Source of the DNA: Planctomonas psychrotolerans
GTDB lineage: Bacteria > Actinomycetota > Actinomycetes > Actinomycetales > Microbacteriaceae
Length of the DNA: 64,000 nucleotides
Direction: 5' to 3'
Assembly (NCBI RefSeq): GCF_008642235.1
Contig: NZ_SJEV01000001.1
Span: forward strand, 310,001 to 374,000
Of the stretch, positions 24,944 through 33,055 are shown in pieces. Position numbers and translations under genes: made by a program. Position 1 is the stretch's first letter. The number at the start of each line of letters is the position of its first letter. The notes below the pieces were generated by a model, which was given only the letters and a program-made list of their open reading frames with translations, did not search any database and was not told the origin of the DNA.

Positions 24944-26038
24944 ATGAAGCGCATCGGATTCCTCTCCTTCGGTCACTATCAGCCCGTACCCGGGTCGCTC
25001 GTGCGCACGGCGAAGGACGCGCTGGTGCAGAGCATCGAGCTGGCGGTGGCCGCGGAAGAGATCGGCATCGACGGCGCCTACGTGCGGGTGCACCATTTCG
25101 CCCCCCAGCTCGCCTCACCGTTCCCGCTGCTCGCCGCGATGGCCGCGCGCACCAGCCGCGTCGAGATCGGCACCGGTGTGCTCGACATGCGTTACGAGAA
25201 CCCGCTGTACATGGCGGAGGAGGCGGCGGCCGTCGACCTCATCAGCAACGGCAGGTTGCAGCTCGGTATCAGCCGGGGATCGCCCGAGACGGCGCTCCGC
25301 GGGTCCGAGGCATTCGGATACGTGCCGGCCGAGGGCAGCACCGACGCGGATGACGCGCGCCAGCGCACCGCCGTGTTCCGTGCCGCGATCACCGGAGCCG
25401 GCATCGCATCCGCGAATCCGCAGACCACCGGGCAGACCGGCCTCCTCGCGATCCAGCCGCAGTCGCCCGGACTCGGCGAGCGCATCTGGTGGGGCTCGGG
25501 AACTCGGGCGACCGCACGGTGGACGGGCGAGCAGGGCATGAACCTCATGAGTTCCACGCTGCTGACCGAAGACACCGGTGTGCCGTTCGACGAGCTGCAG
25601 GCCGAGCAGATCGCGATCTACCGCGACGCGTGGACGTCCACCGGCCACTCCGGTTCGCCGCGGGTCTCGGTCAGCCGGAGCATTATGCCGCTGGTGAATG
25701 ACACCGACCGGTACTACTTCGGTGTCCGCGCCCAGGCCGACTCCAAGGACCAGGTGGGACACCTCGACGGTGGACTCGCCCGTTTCGGGCGCAGCTACAT
25801 CGGCGAGCCCGACGTGATCGCCGCCGAACTCGCGGCGGATGCGGCGGTGCAGGAGGCGGACACCCTGCTGATCACCGTGCCCAACCAGCTCGGCGTCGAG
25901 TACAACGCCCACCTGCTGGAGTCGATCGCCCTGCACGTCGCACCGGCGATCGGCTGGAAGCGCGGCGGCGCTGAGGCAGAACCGTCCGCATCCGCCCATC
26001 AGGACACGATCATGGAGGGCGCGCGGGCGGGTCGATGA
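24944..26038 (+). CDS. LLM-class flavin-dependent oxidoreductase
   Basis: A 364-residue luciferase-like monooxygenase-fold enzyme that would use FMNH2 or coenzyme F420 supplied by a partner. Family marks include GFLSFGHYQP at the N-terminus, a TIM-barrel pattern of strands, VEIGTGVLDMRYENP around 70-84, RLQLGISRGSPE around 101-112 and a C-terminal GEPDVIAAEL. The start at 24944 (MKRIGF) matches the family N-terminus; the frame is open further upstream inside the preceding gene but that part is not conserved-looking. Natural substrate is unknown. No operon partner is obvious. Confidence 0.85.
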   Translation: MKRIGFLSFGHYQPVPGSLVRTAKDALVQSIELAVAAEEIGIDGAYVRVHHFAPQLASPFPLLAAMAARTSRVEIGTGVLDMRYENPLYMAEEAAAVDLISNGRLQLGISRGSPETALRGSEAFGYVPAEGSTDADDARQRTAVFRAAITGAGIASANPQTTGQTGLLAIQPQSPGLGERIWWGSGTRATARWTGEQGMNLMSSTLLTEDTGVPFDELQAEQIAIYRDAWTSTGHSGSPRVSVSRSIMPLVNDTDRYYFGVRAQADSKDQVGHLDGGLARFGRSYIGEPDVIAAELAADAAVQEADTLLITVPNQLGVEYNAHLLESIALHVAPAIGWKRGGAEAEPSASAHQDTIMEGARAGR

Positions 26039-26092
26039 GTCGACACGGTGAGGCGGGTCGGCACGGTGAGCCGAGTCGACACGGTGAGGCGG
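26039..26092. repeat. Three 18-bp tandem units after the LLM gene
   Basis: GTCGACACGGTGAGGCGG, then a variant with GGC and GCCGA changes, then the first form again (26039-26056, 26057-26074, 26075-26092), followed by GTCG. The array begins directly after the oxidoreductase stop codon and ends 52 bp before the next gene. Confidence 0.9.
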
Positions 26093-26144
26093 GTCGCCCG
26101 GCGCATCCCCACCGCTCTCCCACACCGATGTGATTGCCTCGAGC

Positions 26145-26759
26145 ATGACCACTTTGCCGATGTTCCCGCTGGGCGCCGTACTGTTCCCGTACATGCCGAT
26201 GCAGCTCCGGGTGTTCGAGCCGCGGTATCTCATGCTCCTCGCCGACATCCTGTCCGATGAGCCCTCGGAGTTCGGCATCCCTCTCATCGAACGCGGATCC
26301 GAGGTGGGTGGCGGTGAGCACACCTTCGGTCACGGCACCGTCGCGCAGATCGTGGAGCTGGAGGGGCTCGAGGGGTTCGTCGGCATGACCGTGCAGGGCG
26401 ATCGTCGATTCGAGGTCACGGAGTGGCTCGACGATCAGCCGTATCCGCGCGCGAAGGTGCGGGAGCTGCCCGATCTCGAGTGGGACGACGACCTCGAGCC
26501 CCTGCGCCGGCGGGCGGAACTCGCAGTGCGCCGCACCCTCGCGGTGGCCAGCGAGTACACCGATCAGGTGTGGTCGGCGGTGGTGGAGCTCTCCGACGAG
26601 CCGGTCGCCGCGGCATGGCAACTCGCGGCCATCACGCCCCTCAACGAGCTCGACCAGCTCTCGCTTCTCGGGTCCGTCTCGATGGAGCAGCTCCTGTCGT
26701 CGGTCGAGTCATTGGCCAGCGACGCTGAGCAGACCTTCCGGTCCGGACTCATGGAATGA
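26145..26759 (+). CDS. Lon substrate-binding (LON N-terminal) domain protein
   Basis: A 204-residue free-standing LON_substr_bdg (PUA-like) domain protein without the ATPase or protease parts of Lon. Typical marks are LPMFPLGAVLFPYMPMQLRVF, EPRYLMLLADIL and a GTVAQIVELE strand, followed by an alpha-helical half. Starts are ATG at 26145 or GTG at 26130; the ATG places the family motif at the very N-terminus. The role in bacteria is unclear; a ligand- or peptide-binding adaptor is the usual guess. It lies 91 bp upstream of the DarT-like gene. Confidence 0.85.
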   Translation: MTTLPMFPLGAVLFPYMPMQLRVFEPRYLMLLADILSDEPSEFGIPLIERGSEVGGGEHTFGHGTVAQIVELEGLEGFVGMTVQGDRRFEVTEWLDDQPYPRAKVRELPDLEWDDDLEPLRRRAELAVRRTLAVASEYTDQVWSAVVELSDEPVAAAWQLAAITPLNELDQLSLLGSVSMEQLLSSVESLASDAEQTFRSGLME

Positions 26760-26838
26760 CCCCGCTCGTCGACATCGCCGAAGACCTCCTGCACCGCGAG
26801 GGAGGAGGCCGCGGTAGAGGCACGCGGGCTTCCGCGCG

Positions 26839-26844
26839 TAGGGT
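26839..26844 (+). promoter_or_regulatory. -10 box of leaderless DarT-like gene
   Basis: TAGGGT followed by 6 bases (TCAACT) and the GTG at 26851: the TAnnnT-N6-RTG leaderless pattern. The gene therefore has its own promoter and is not simply read from the gene before it. Confidence 0.5.
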
Positions 26845-26850
26845 TCAACT

Positions 26851-27696
26851 GTGACCGACGAATGCATTCATGGCCTTGATCTCGCGCGCTGTGATGTGTG
26901 CAGCCCCAAGGTTTCCCCCAAGCCCGACGCATCCGCGCCACTGAAGTCAGGGTCCACCCGTCCCCCGCGCAGCCCGCGCAGCTCGGCCCGCAGTGCGCCC
27001 CTCCGTTCGGTGCCGCTGGCGAAGAAACCCTCCATCAACGTGGGTGAGCAGCGCATCTACCACGTCACCCATTCGAGCAATCTCGCAGCGATTCTGGCCT
27101 CGGGAGCACTGCACGCCGACGCGAGCGATGCGTGGGACTCCCGGCCCGCCGTCGACATCTCCTCCGAGCACAACCGGGCCGCCCGTCGCGCCACCGTGAT
27201 CGACGGATCCAGCGGCGTGCGTGTGGCCGACTACGTGCCCTTCTTCCTGTCTCCCGACGCCAGCCTGTGGTCGACCATCCGCGCGGGAGACGACGATCAC
27301 CGGCTCTCCCCCGACATCCGTGGCATCGCCGCGTCGGAGTTCGTGGTGCTCGTGACCACGGTCACGTCGGTCGCCGGAGCGCGCTCCACGGATGCCGGAC
27401 CCGGTTCGGTGCCGATCGTGGTCGCCGATGGTGACGCCGCCGACTCGGGCACCCGCTGCACCACCGCCCGCGACGCCTACGAGCGGATGCTCCGTCAGCT
27501 CATCACCAACGAGGACGTCGACGCGGTGCGGCACGCTGAACTACTCGTCAAGGACACGGTCCCGTTTTCCGCTATCTCGCTCATCGGTGTGATCAATGAG
27601 CGCACGCGCGACACCGTGAAGACCATCCTCGCGTCGTCGGAGTTCTCGCCGCGGGTGGCGGTTCATCCGCCCTGGTTCGCCGCTCCCGCCGAATAG
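26851..27696 (+). CDS. DarT-like (DUF4433) ADP-ribosyltransferase with N-terminal Cys motif
   Basis: A 281-residue protein. Residues from about 68 read as a DUF4433/DarT domain: IYHVTHSSNLAAILASGAL (69-87), NR at 108-109, DYVPFFLSP at 127-135, and HAELLVKDTVPFS with Glu230 at the position of the DarT catalytic glutamate. DarT enzymes use NAD+ to ADP-ribosylate thymidine in single-stranded DNA. Residues 5-17 (CIHGLDLARCDVC) look like a small zinc-binding motif, joined by a basic Pro/Ser linker. No DarG macrodomain antitoxin gene is adjacent. Activity is inferred from the kept residues only. Confidence 0.75.
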   Translation: MTDECIHGLDLARCDVCSPKVSPKPDASAPLKSGSTRPPRSPRSSARSAPLRSVPLAKKPSINVGEQRIYHVTHSSNLAAILASGALHADASDAWDSRPAVDISSEHNRAARRATVIDGSSGVRVADYVPFFLSPDASLWSTIRAGDDDHRLSPDIRGIAASEFVVLVTTVTSVAGARSTDAGPGSVPIVVADGDAADSGTRCTTARDAYERMLRQLITNEDVDAVRHAELLVKDTVPFSAISLIGVINERTRDTVKTILASSEFSPRVAVHPPWFAAPAE

Positions 27697-27716
27697 CCAC
27701 CGCGGAACGCATCACC

Positions 27717-27746
27717 GCTCCGCCGCGACGTATCCTGCGGCGGAGC
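27717..27746. terminator. Bidirectional hairpin between DarT-like gene and SDR gene
   Basis: Perfect 10-bp stem GCTCCGCCGC / GCGGCGGAGC around a 10-base loop, in the 56-bp gap between two convergent stop codons. It probably ends transcription from both sides. No long T-run is present, as is common at high GC. Confidence 0.65.
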
Positions 27747-27752
27747 TAGCCC

Positions 27753-28775
27753 CTAGTGCTTGCGCTTCTTCTTCCGTGCTCCCGAACGCTTCCGACCGTC
27801 GGGTGCGCCGAGCGCGCTCTTCAACGCGAATGCTCCGCCGGTGAGTACCGCCCACCCGATGACCTCACGACCCGCCGTGCGCTTCTTGTCCGCCCACCCG
27901 CCGGTGACGGACGCCTCGTTCGAGGTGGCCGGCGCATACAGGATGCCCTGGGTCGGTTCGGCGCCGGTGTCCCGGGACAGATGGGTCTTATCGGTCTGCA
28001 GCGCCATCTGTGCCTCGACCGGAACGGGTGTGCGGCGGTGCTGCTTGACCAGCGCCTTGCCGATCGCGCCCACCACCAGCTCGGGTCGCGGAGCCTCGGC
28101 GAGTCCGACGATCGCCTTTGCGACCCGGTCAGGGCTGTAGACGGGCGGCATCGCCACCACCTGACGCCCGGTGTAGTTCGCGGAGTGGCGGAAGAACGGC
28201 GTGTCGATGGCGGCGGGGAGGACCGTGGCCACGTGGACCTTTTTCAGCTTCGCCAGCATCAGCTCGGACCGCAGACTCACCCCGAGGGCACGCACGGCGG
28301 CCTTCGACATCCCGTAGGCGGCGGTGTACGGCTGCGGAACCTCACCGACGATGGAGGCCACGTTGATGAGCACGCCCTGGCGTTGCCGGGTCATGACCTC
28401 GAGCGCCGCGCGGGCACCGTGCACGTAGCCCATGATGTTGACGTCGAGAACGCGGCGGAAGTCCTCGAGCGGAGTCGCGAGGAACGGCGCGAACACCGAC
28501 ACGGCGGCATCGTTCACCCACACGTCGATGCGGCCGAATTCGAGCACGGTGGCGTCGGCGAGAGCGTGCACGGCACTGGCGTCGGTCACATCGGTAGGCA
28601 CGTCCAGCACGCCGGAAGCACCGAGCCGCTCGCATTCCGCCGCCACGTCGGCGAGCGCCCCATCGGAACGGCTCGCGAGCACCAGTGTGGCGCCCTTCTT
28701 GGCGAATCGATACGCGGTCGCCCGCCCGATACCACTCGATGCACCGGTGATGACGACTACGGGCTTCTTCGACAT
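27753..28775 (-). CDS. Short-chain dehydrogenase/reductase
   Basis: A 340-residue classical SDR. The NAD(P)-binding TGASSGIG is at 10-17. Catalytic Ser141 and Tyr154-x3-Lys158 (YGMSK) are present, and NDAA replaces the usual NNAA. Arg36 after the second strand suggests NADP(H). The C-terminal 90 residues exceed the core fold and end in a very basic tail (KRSGARKKKRKH). Such extended SDRs occur widely in actinobacteria; the substrate is unknown. A good GAGGAG ribosome site precedes the ATG. Confidence 0.88.
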   Translation of the reverse strand: MSKKPVVVITGASSGIGRATAYRFAKKGATLVLASRSDGALADVAAECERLGASGVLDVPTDVTDASAVHALADATVLEFGRIDVWVNDAAVSVFAPFLATPLEDFRRVLDVNIMGYVHGARAALEVMTRQRQGVLINVASIVGEVPQPYTAAYGMSKAAVRALGVSLRSELMLAKLKKVHVATVLPAAIDTPFFRHSANYTGRQVVAMPPVYSPDRVAKAIVGLAEAPRPELVVGAIGKALVKQHRRTPVPVEAQMALQTDKTHLSRDTGAEPTQGILYAPATSNEASVTGGWADKKRTAGREVIGWAVLTGGAFALKSALGAPDGRKRSGARKKKRKH

Positions 28776-28870
28776 GGCGACCTCCTCGAAACGGGACCGC
28801 GGGCGCGGCTCCGTCCTACGTTTCTCTCCGGAGCGGTCGACGGCAAGAGGTAGCGATGCTGACGCGATTC

Positions 28871-28920
28871 GAGTAGAGCCGCCCCCCAGGCCCTTCGGAC
28901 TGGGAGGCGGCTCTGTTCTA
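28871..28920 (-). terminator. Terminator of the aldo/keto reductase gene
   Basis: A long stem-loop: AGAGCCGCC (28875-28883) pairs with GGCGGCTCT (28906-28914), extended inside by CCCAG/CTGGG and outside by GAGTAG/CTACTC with a small bulge. It lies 35 bp past the reductase stop on the minus strand and ahead of the SDR gene. Confidence 0.7.
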
Positions 28921-28948
28921 CTCGGTCCGACCGGACCGGCTCAGGTTC

Positions 28949-29989
28949 TCAGCGGCTCGTGGCCCCGACGGCGCTCGACGCGGCCCAGATGTTGATGTCC
29001 TTATCCGTGGCGTGCTCGTCGATCGCGGTGAGCTCGTCGTCGGTGAACGCGAGGTTGTCGAGCGCGGCGACGTTCGTCTCGAGCTGCTGCACTGACGATG
29101 CGCCGATGAGAGCCGACGTCACCGAGGTCGTGCGCAGCACCCAGGCGAGAGCGAGCTGAGCCAACGACTGACCTCGCGACTCCGCGATTGCCGTCAGGGC
29201 ACGGATACCGGCCAGCGTCTCGTCGTTCACCATCTCCTTGCGCGCCGACCCCTCGCGGGCCACTCGCGAATCGGCGGGGATACCGCCGACGTAGCGGTCG
29301 GTGAGCAGACCCTGAGCAAGGGGCGAGAAGGCGATGCACCCCACGCCGATCTCCTCCAGCGTGCCGAGCAGGTCGTCCTCGATCCACCGGTTGAACATCG
29401 AGTAAGAGGGCTGATGGATGAGCAGAGGGGTTCCCAGGTCGGCGAGGATCGCGGCCGCCTCGCGGGTGCGCTCCGGCGAGTACGACGAGATGCCGGCGTA
29501 CAGAGCGCGTCCGCTGGTCACGGCGGTGTGCAGGGCCCCCATGGTCTCCTCGAGGGGCGTATCCGGGTCGGCGCGGTGCGAGTAGAAGATGTCGACGTAG
29601 TCGAGGCCCATGCGGTCGAGGGACTGGTCGAGGCTCGACAGCAGGTACTTCCGCGATCCGAAGTCGCCGTAGGGTCCCGGCCACATGCCGTATCCGGCCT
29701 TCGACGAGATGACGAGCTCGTCGCGGTGCGCGGAGAAGTCTTCGTGCAGCAGTCGGCCGAAGTTGGTCTCGGCGCTGCCGGCCGGCGGTCCGTAGTTGTT
29801 GGCGAGGTCGAAGTGCGTGATGCCAAGGTCGAATGCCCGGCGGAGGATGGCGCGCTGGGTGTCGAGCGGCTTGTCCTCACCGAAGTTCTGCCACAGTCCG
29901 AGCGAGATCGCGGGGAGCTGCAGACCGCTGCGGCCGGTTCGTCGGTAGGGGATGGACTCGTAGCGCGATTCTGCGGGAAGGTAAGTCAT
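28949..29989 (-). CDS. Aldo/keto reductase, YghZ/Gpr-like
   Basis: A 346-residue NADPH-dependent aldo/keto reductase of the AKR14 type (L-glyceraldehyde-3-phosphate reductase of E. coli is the best-known relative). The catalytic tetrad is visible: Asp61 and Tyr66 (HFDLANNYG), Lys97 (SSKAGYG) and His138 (YSHRADPD). The family-specific WPGPYGDFGSRKYLLSSLDQ region follows Lys97. Family members detoxify small aldehydes such as methylglyoxal; this is an inference here. CACAAT 6 bases upstream suggests a leaderless mRNA. It is divergent from the methyltransferase gene. Confidence 0.88.
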   Translation of the reverse strand: MTYLPAESRYESIPYRRTGRSGLQLPAISLGLWQNFGEDKPLDTQRAILRRAFDLGITHFDLANNYGPPAGSAETNFGRLLHEDFSAHRDELVISSKAGYGMWPGPYGDFGSRKYLLSSLDQSLDRMGLDYVDIFYSHRADPDTPLEETMGALHTAVTSGRALYAGISSYSPERTREAAAILADLGTPLLIHQPSYSMFNRWIEDDLLGTLEEIGVGCIAFSPLAQGLLTDRYVGGIPADSRVAREGSARKEMVNDETLAGIRALTAIAESRGQSLAQLALAWVLRTTSVTSALIGASSVQQLETNVAALDNLAFTDDELTAIDEHATDKDINIWAASSAVGATSR

Positions 29990-29995
29990 CCAACC

Positions 29996-30001
29996 ATTGT
30001 G
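29996..30001 (-). promoter_or_regulatory. -10 box of leaderless aldo/keto reductase gene
   Basis: CACAAT on the minus strand, 6 bases before the ATG at 29989. It faces the rightward box at 30111-30116 in a 133-bp divergent gap. Confidence 0.4.
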
Positions 30002-30110
30002 GCCCGAGCGAGCGATCGGTGGCGGGCCGCAGATCGTGGGCGCACAATCCGTGGTCGGCGTCCCGGGGCGAATCGCGATTCGAGCGGAGGGCGGCTCAGC
30101 GCCGGGACCC

Positions 30111-30116
30111 TAGGGT
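30111..30116 (+). promoter_or_regulatory. -10 box of leaderless methyltransferase gene
   Basis: TAGGGT then 6 bases (GGGAGG) and the GTG at 30123. The GGGAGG could also read as a ribosome site, but it touches the start codon, which favours the leaderless reading. Confidence 0.5.
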
Positions 30117-30122
30117 GGGAGG

Positions 30123-31235
30123 GTGCCCGAGTTTCCCTTCGACGCCCTCCGGCGCTATCCCGATGTGGAGGCCGACAACCTCTACGCGGTGGATGCAAGC
30201 GACCGCCTGATCCTCGACGAGGCGGCCGATGACCTGGCGTCCGCGGGCACCGGCGAAGTCGTGGTGATCGGCGACCACTACGGCGCACTCACCCTCGGTG
30301 CCATCGCGCTGCACGGCGCCACCGACGTGCGAGTCCATCAGGATCCGCTGTCGGGCGAACTCGCGCTCGCGCACAATGCCACGGCCACGGGACTCGACGG
30401 CTCGCACACGAATCACGACCTCGACGAGTCACTGCTCACCGGTGCGCGGGTGGTGCTCATGCAGCTCCCGCGAAGCCTCGCCGCTCTCGACGACATCTCC
30501 GCCGCGATCGCGCGGTACGCCGCACCCGATGTCACCGTGGTGGCGGGCGGTCGCCAGAAGCACATGTCCGTCGCCATGAACGAGGTGCTCGGTCGGCACT
30601 TCACCGATGTGCGTGCCACGCTCGGGCGCCAGAAGTCGCGGGTGATCGTGTCGCGCATCCCGCACCCCGCGGATGCCGGTTCGGCTCGGCGCGAGTACCA
30701 CCGCGATCTGGGGCTATGGGTCTGCGCCTACGGCGCGGCGTTCGCGGGCACCAAGGTGGACATCGGCACGCGATACCTGCTCGGTTTCCTGCCGCAGATG
30801 AAGCCGGATGCCGTGACGGCGGTGGATCTCGGCTGCGGTACCGGCATCCTGGCCACCGCTCTCGCGCGGGCGCGTCCCGGGCTCGCCATCCTCGCCACGG
30901 ACGAGTCGGCCGCCGCCGTCGCATCCGCCCGCGCCACCGCCGACGCCAACGATGTCGCCATCACCGTACTGCGGGACGATGGCCTATCGGCACAACCCGC
31001 TGCGTGCGCCGATCTCGTGCTGCTCAATCCCCCGTTCCATATCGGGTCCGCCGTGGAGCCGGGCATCGCGCTCAAGCTGTTCGACGAGGCGGCGCGCGTG
31101 CTGAAGCCCGGCGGTGAGTTGTGGACCGTCTTCAACTCGCACCTGTCGTACCGGGCCGCGCTCACCCGCTCCGTCGGCCCCACCCGGCAGGTCGGTCGGA
31201 ACGCCAAGTTCACGGTGACGGCCTCGACGAGGTAG
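30123..31235 (+). CDS. RsmC/RlmG-like class I SAM-dependent methyltransferase
   Basis: A 370-residue protein with two methyltransferase-like halves, the layout of RsmC and RlmG, which methylate guanine in 16S or 23S rRNA. The N-terminal half is degenerate. The C-terminal half has the SAM loop DLGCGTGIL near 237-245, an acidic DES after the second strand, and the catalytic NPPFHIG near 305, which is typical of N2-guanine methyltransferases. Which rRNA it modifies cannot be told by eye. Start is GTG at 30123. Confidence 0.85.
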   Translation: MPEFPFDALRRYPDVEADNLYAVDASDRLILDEAADDLASAGTGEVVVIGDHYGALTLGAIALHGATDVRVHQDPLSGELALAHNATATGLDGSHTNHDLDESLLTGARVVLMQLPRSLAALDDISAAIARYAAPDVTVVAGGRQKHMSVAMNEVLGRHFTDVRATLGRQKSRVIVSRIPHPADAGSARREYHRDLGLWVCAYGAAFAGTKVDIGTRYLLGFLPQMKPDAVTAVDLGCGTGILATALARARPGLAILATDESAAAVASARATADANDVAITVLRDDGLSAQPAACADLVLLNPPFHIGSAVEPGIALKLFDEAARVLKPGGELWTVFNSHLSYRAALTRSVGPTRQVGRNAKFTVTASTR

Positions 31236-31383
31236 CCGCCCGGTGCGAGCCCGGAGCTCGGTGCTGTTCGTACTCGGGCGAGGGTGACCTTGGACGGGCG
31301 CAACGGCCCTCACGAGATCGTGGTGGGGTGGCGATAACGGGGGCGAAGGCGAACTGCCAGCAGTGCCTGCCCGGGCAGCACAC

Positions 31384-32922
31384 CTAGAACGGGGGTGGAT
31401 CTTCGCCGACGACCGCGGTACCGAGCGAGGCCGCGGGAGATGATCCGACATCGGGATGCGCCGGGGCTTTTGGGTCCGGCACACGCATCCCCGTTGCGGG
31501 CGCGGTGGAGTACGAGCGCCGGGTCGGCGATGTCCACTGCAGCGCGCCACCACCAGTGTGCCGGAGCGTCCACGCCGTCTGGTGCTTGAGCGAATGGTGG
31601 GCCCGACAGAGATGGGCGAGATTGTCATGGGTGGTGTGCCCCGACAGTTGCCAGTCGAGCGTGTGATCGATGTCGCTGCGCCTCGCGCTGCGACCGCATC
31701 CGGGGAATCGGCACGTCTCGTCGCGAAGCCGAAGCCAGGTGCGCAGTTCGTTCGGAACGGCGTACCGGTCGCGCCCCACCGACAGCACCACTCCGGTTTC
31801 GGGGTGGGTGAGCAGCCGGGTGAAACCGGGAGCACCCGCCGCCAGTCGCCTCGCCGTGTCGGCGTCGATGGGTCCATAGCCCTCGAGATCCCCGGGTTCA
31901 TCGGAGGAGCCGAGAAGTGTGAGCACCGGAACCGTGACGAAGACCCGCGCCCGCACGCCGCTCCCCACACCGGTGGAGATGCGGCGAGAGTGCACCCGCA
32001 CGCCGCGATCTCCGTCGGTAGCGGCGCCGGAGCCATCATGGAGACCCGCACCTACACCCGCACCCGCACCCGCGACGTCCTGATCGGAGCACGCAGGGGG
32101 CACATCGGCGTCGAGCGAGGCGGGATCGCAATCGCGAGTCGTGCCGTCGAGCAGAAGGTCGGTGAAGACGTCGGCACGAAGCTGAGCGAGAGTCCGCACC
32201 TCGTCGGGGCCCTGCAGACCAAGCGCGATATCGGTGACGCGCTCGTGAATGCCCAGCGCGTCCGGCGCCGGCAGCCGTGCACCCAACCAGGCCATGCCAT
32301 CGCGTTCGGGAGTGACCTCGATGCGCCGATCGGCCACCGATGCGCGGTGTCGCTCGCGAATGGACTCGGGGTGAGCGCGCTCGCGCACCCGCCGTGCCCG
32401 GCGGTCGAACGCGGCCACGGTGGACACCTCCGCCGACGGGAGCACCGCCGCCTCGAAGTCAGCCCGCGCCTCCCCGGGCATCGACAGCGCGTGGTCGATC
32501 ATCGCCTGCGCGTGCCGGTAGGTGATGCGCCCCTCGCGCAGGGCGGTCCGCGTGCCGGGGAGGTGCCGCACCAGGGTGGTGCTCTCACCCACCAGGTTCT
32601 CGGCCGTTCGATCGGGAAGCCGCAGCGCTACGGCGAGCTCGCTCACCACCGTGCGGAACGCCACGACGCTCGGGTCCCACCGAGGCCCCGACGGATGCGC
32701 CTCGGGCGCGAGCCGGGTCGCCTCGCTCCACTGCACGGCGGCGTCGATCAGGTCGGCCCTGCATGCGGTCGCCCAGGCGATGAGCCGGTCGAACTCGACC
32801 ACTCCGTCGACGATCGCACCGAGCGCCTCGAGGGCCGTCACCGTCGCCGTCTGCATCGGCGCGCCGACGGCTTCCGCGCCTACTGTCGTCGGACGGATCA
32901 CGCTCATCGCCGAGCTGTTCAT
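31384..32922 (-). CDS. DUF222 and HNH endonuclease domain protein
   Basis: A 512-residue member of the actinobacterial DUF222-HNH family, often present in many copies per genome. DUF222 covers roughly residues 30-350, with a Gly/Ala/Asp-rich variable insert near 275-310. The HNH nuclease at about 405-450 is intact: CRFPGCGRSARRSDIDHTLD, then NLAHLCRAHHSLKH, giving the zinc cysteines and catalytic histidine. The function is unknown; mobility or DNA-repair roles have been suggested. TGTACT lies 6 bases before the ATG. A fragment of a related protein lies at 3412-3717. Confidence 0.9.
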   Translation of the reverse strand: MNSSAMSVIRPTTVGAEAVGAPMQTATVTALEALGAIVDGVVEFDRLIAWATACRADLIDAAVQWSEATRLAPEAHPSGPRWDPSVVAFRTVVSELAVALRLPDRTAENLVGESTTLVRHLPGTRTALREGRITYRHAQAMIDHALSMPGEARADFEAAVLPSAEVSTVAAFDRRARRVRERAHPESIRERHRASVADRRIEVTPERDGMAWLGARLPAPDALGIHERVTDIALGLQGPDEVRTLAQLRADVFTDLLLDGTTRDCDPASLDADVPPACSDQDVAGAGAGVGAGLHDGSGAATDGDRGVRVHSRRISTGVGSGVRARVFVTVPVLTLLGSSDEPGDLEGYGPIDADTARRLAAGAPGFTRLLTHPETGVVLSVGRDRYAVPNELRTWLRLRDETCRFPGCGRSARRSDIDHTLDWQLSGHTTHDNLAHLCRAHHSLKHQTAWTLRHTGGGALQWTSPTRRSYSTAPATGMRVPDPKAPAHPDVGSSPAASLGTAVVGEDPPPF

Positions 32923-32928
32923 GCCGTC

Positions 32929-32934
32929 AGTACA
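32929..32934 (-). promoter_or_regulatory. -10 box of leaderless DUF222-HNH gene
   Basis: TGTACT on the minus strand followed by GACGGC and the ATG at 32922. Confidence 0.4.
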
Positions 32935-33055
32935 CCACGTACCACCGACATCCCGGCCCCACCAACGGAGTTTCGGTGAGGCGCACGAATCGTGTGTTCA
33001 TCGGCTCATTGACGTACAAGATCCGGGCGCGCCCGGGGCGACCAGGTCAGTGCCG

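Noticed and set aside
33023-33036. CCGGGCGCGCCCGG palindrome after the FAH-family gene as a terminator
   Set aside because: It has no loop and no T-run, and such short GC palindromes are common by chance here.
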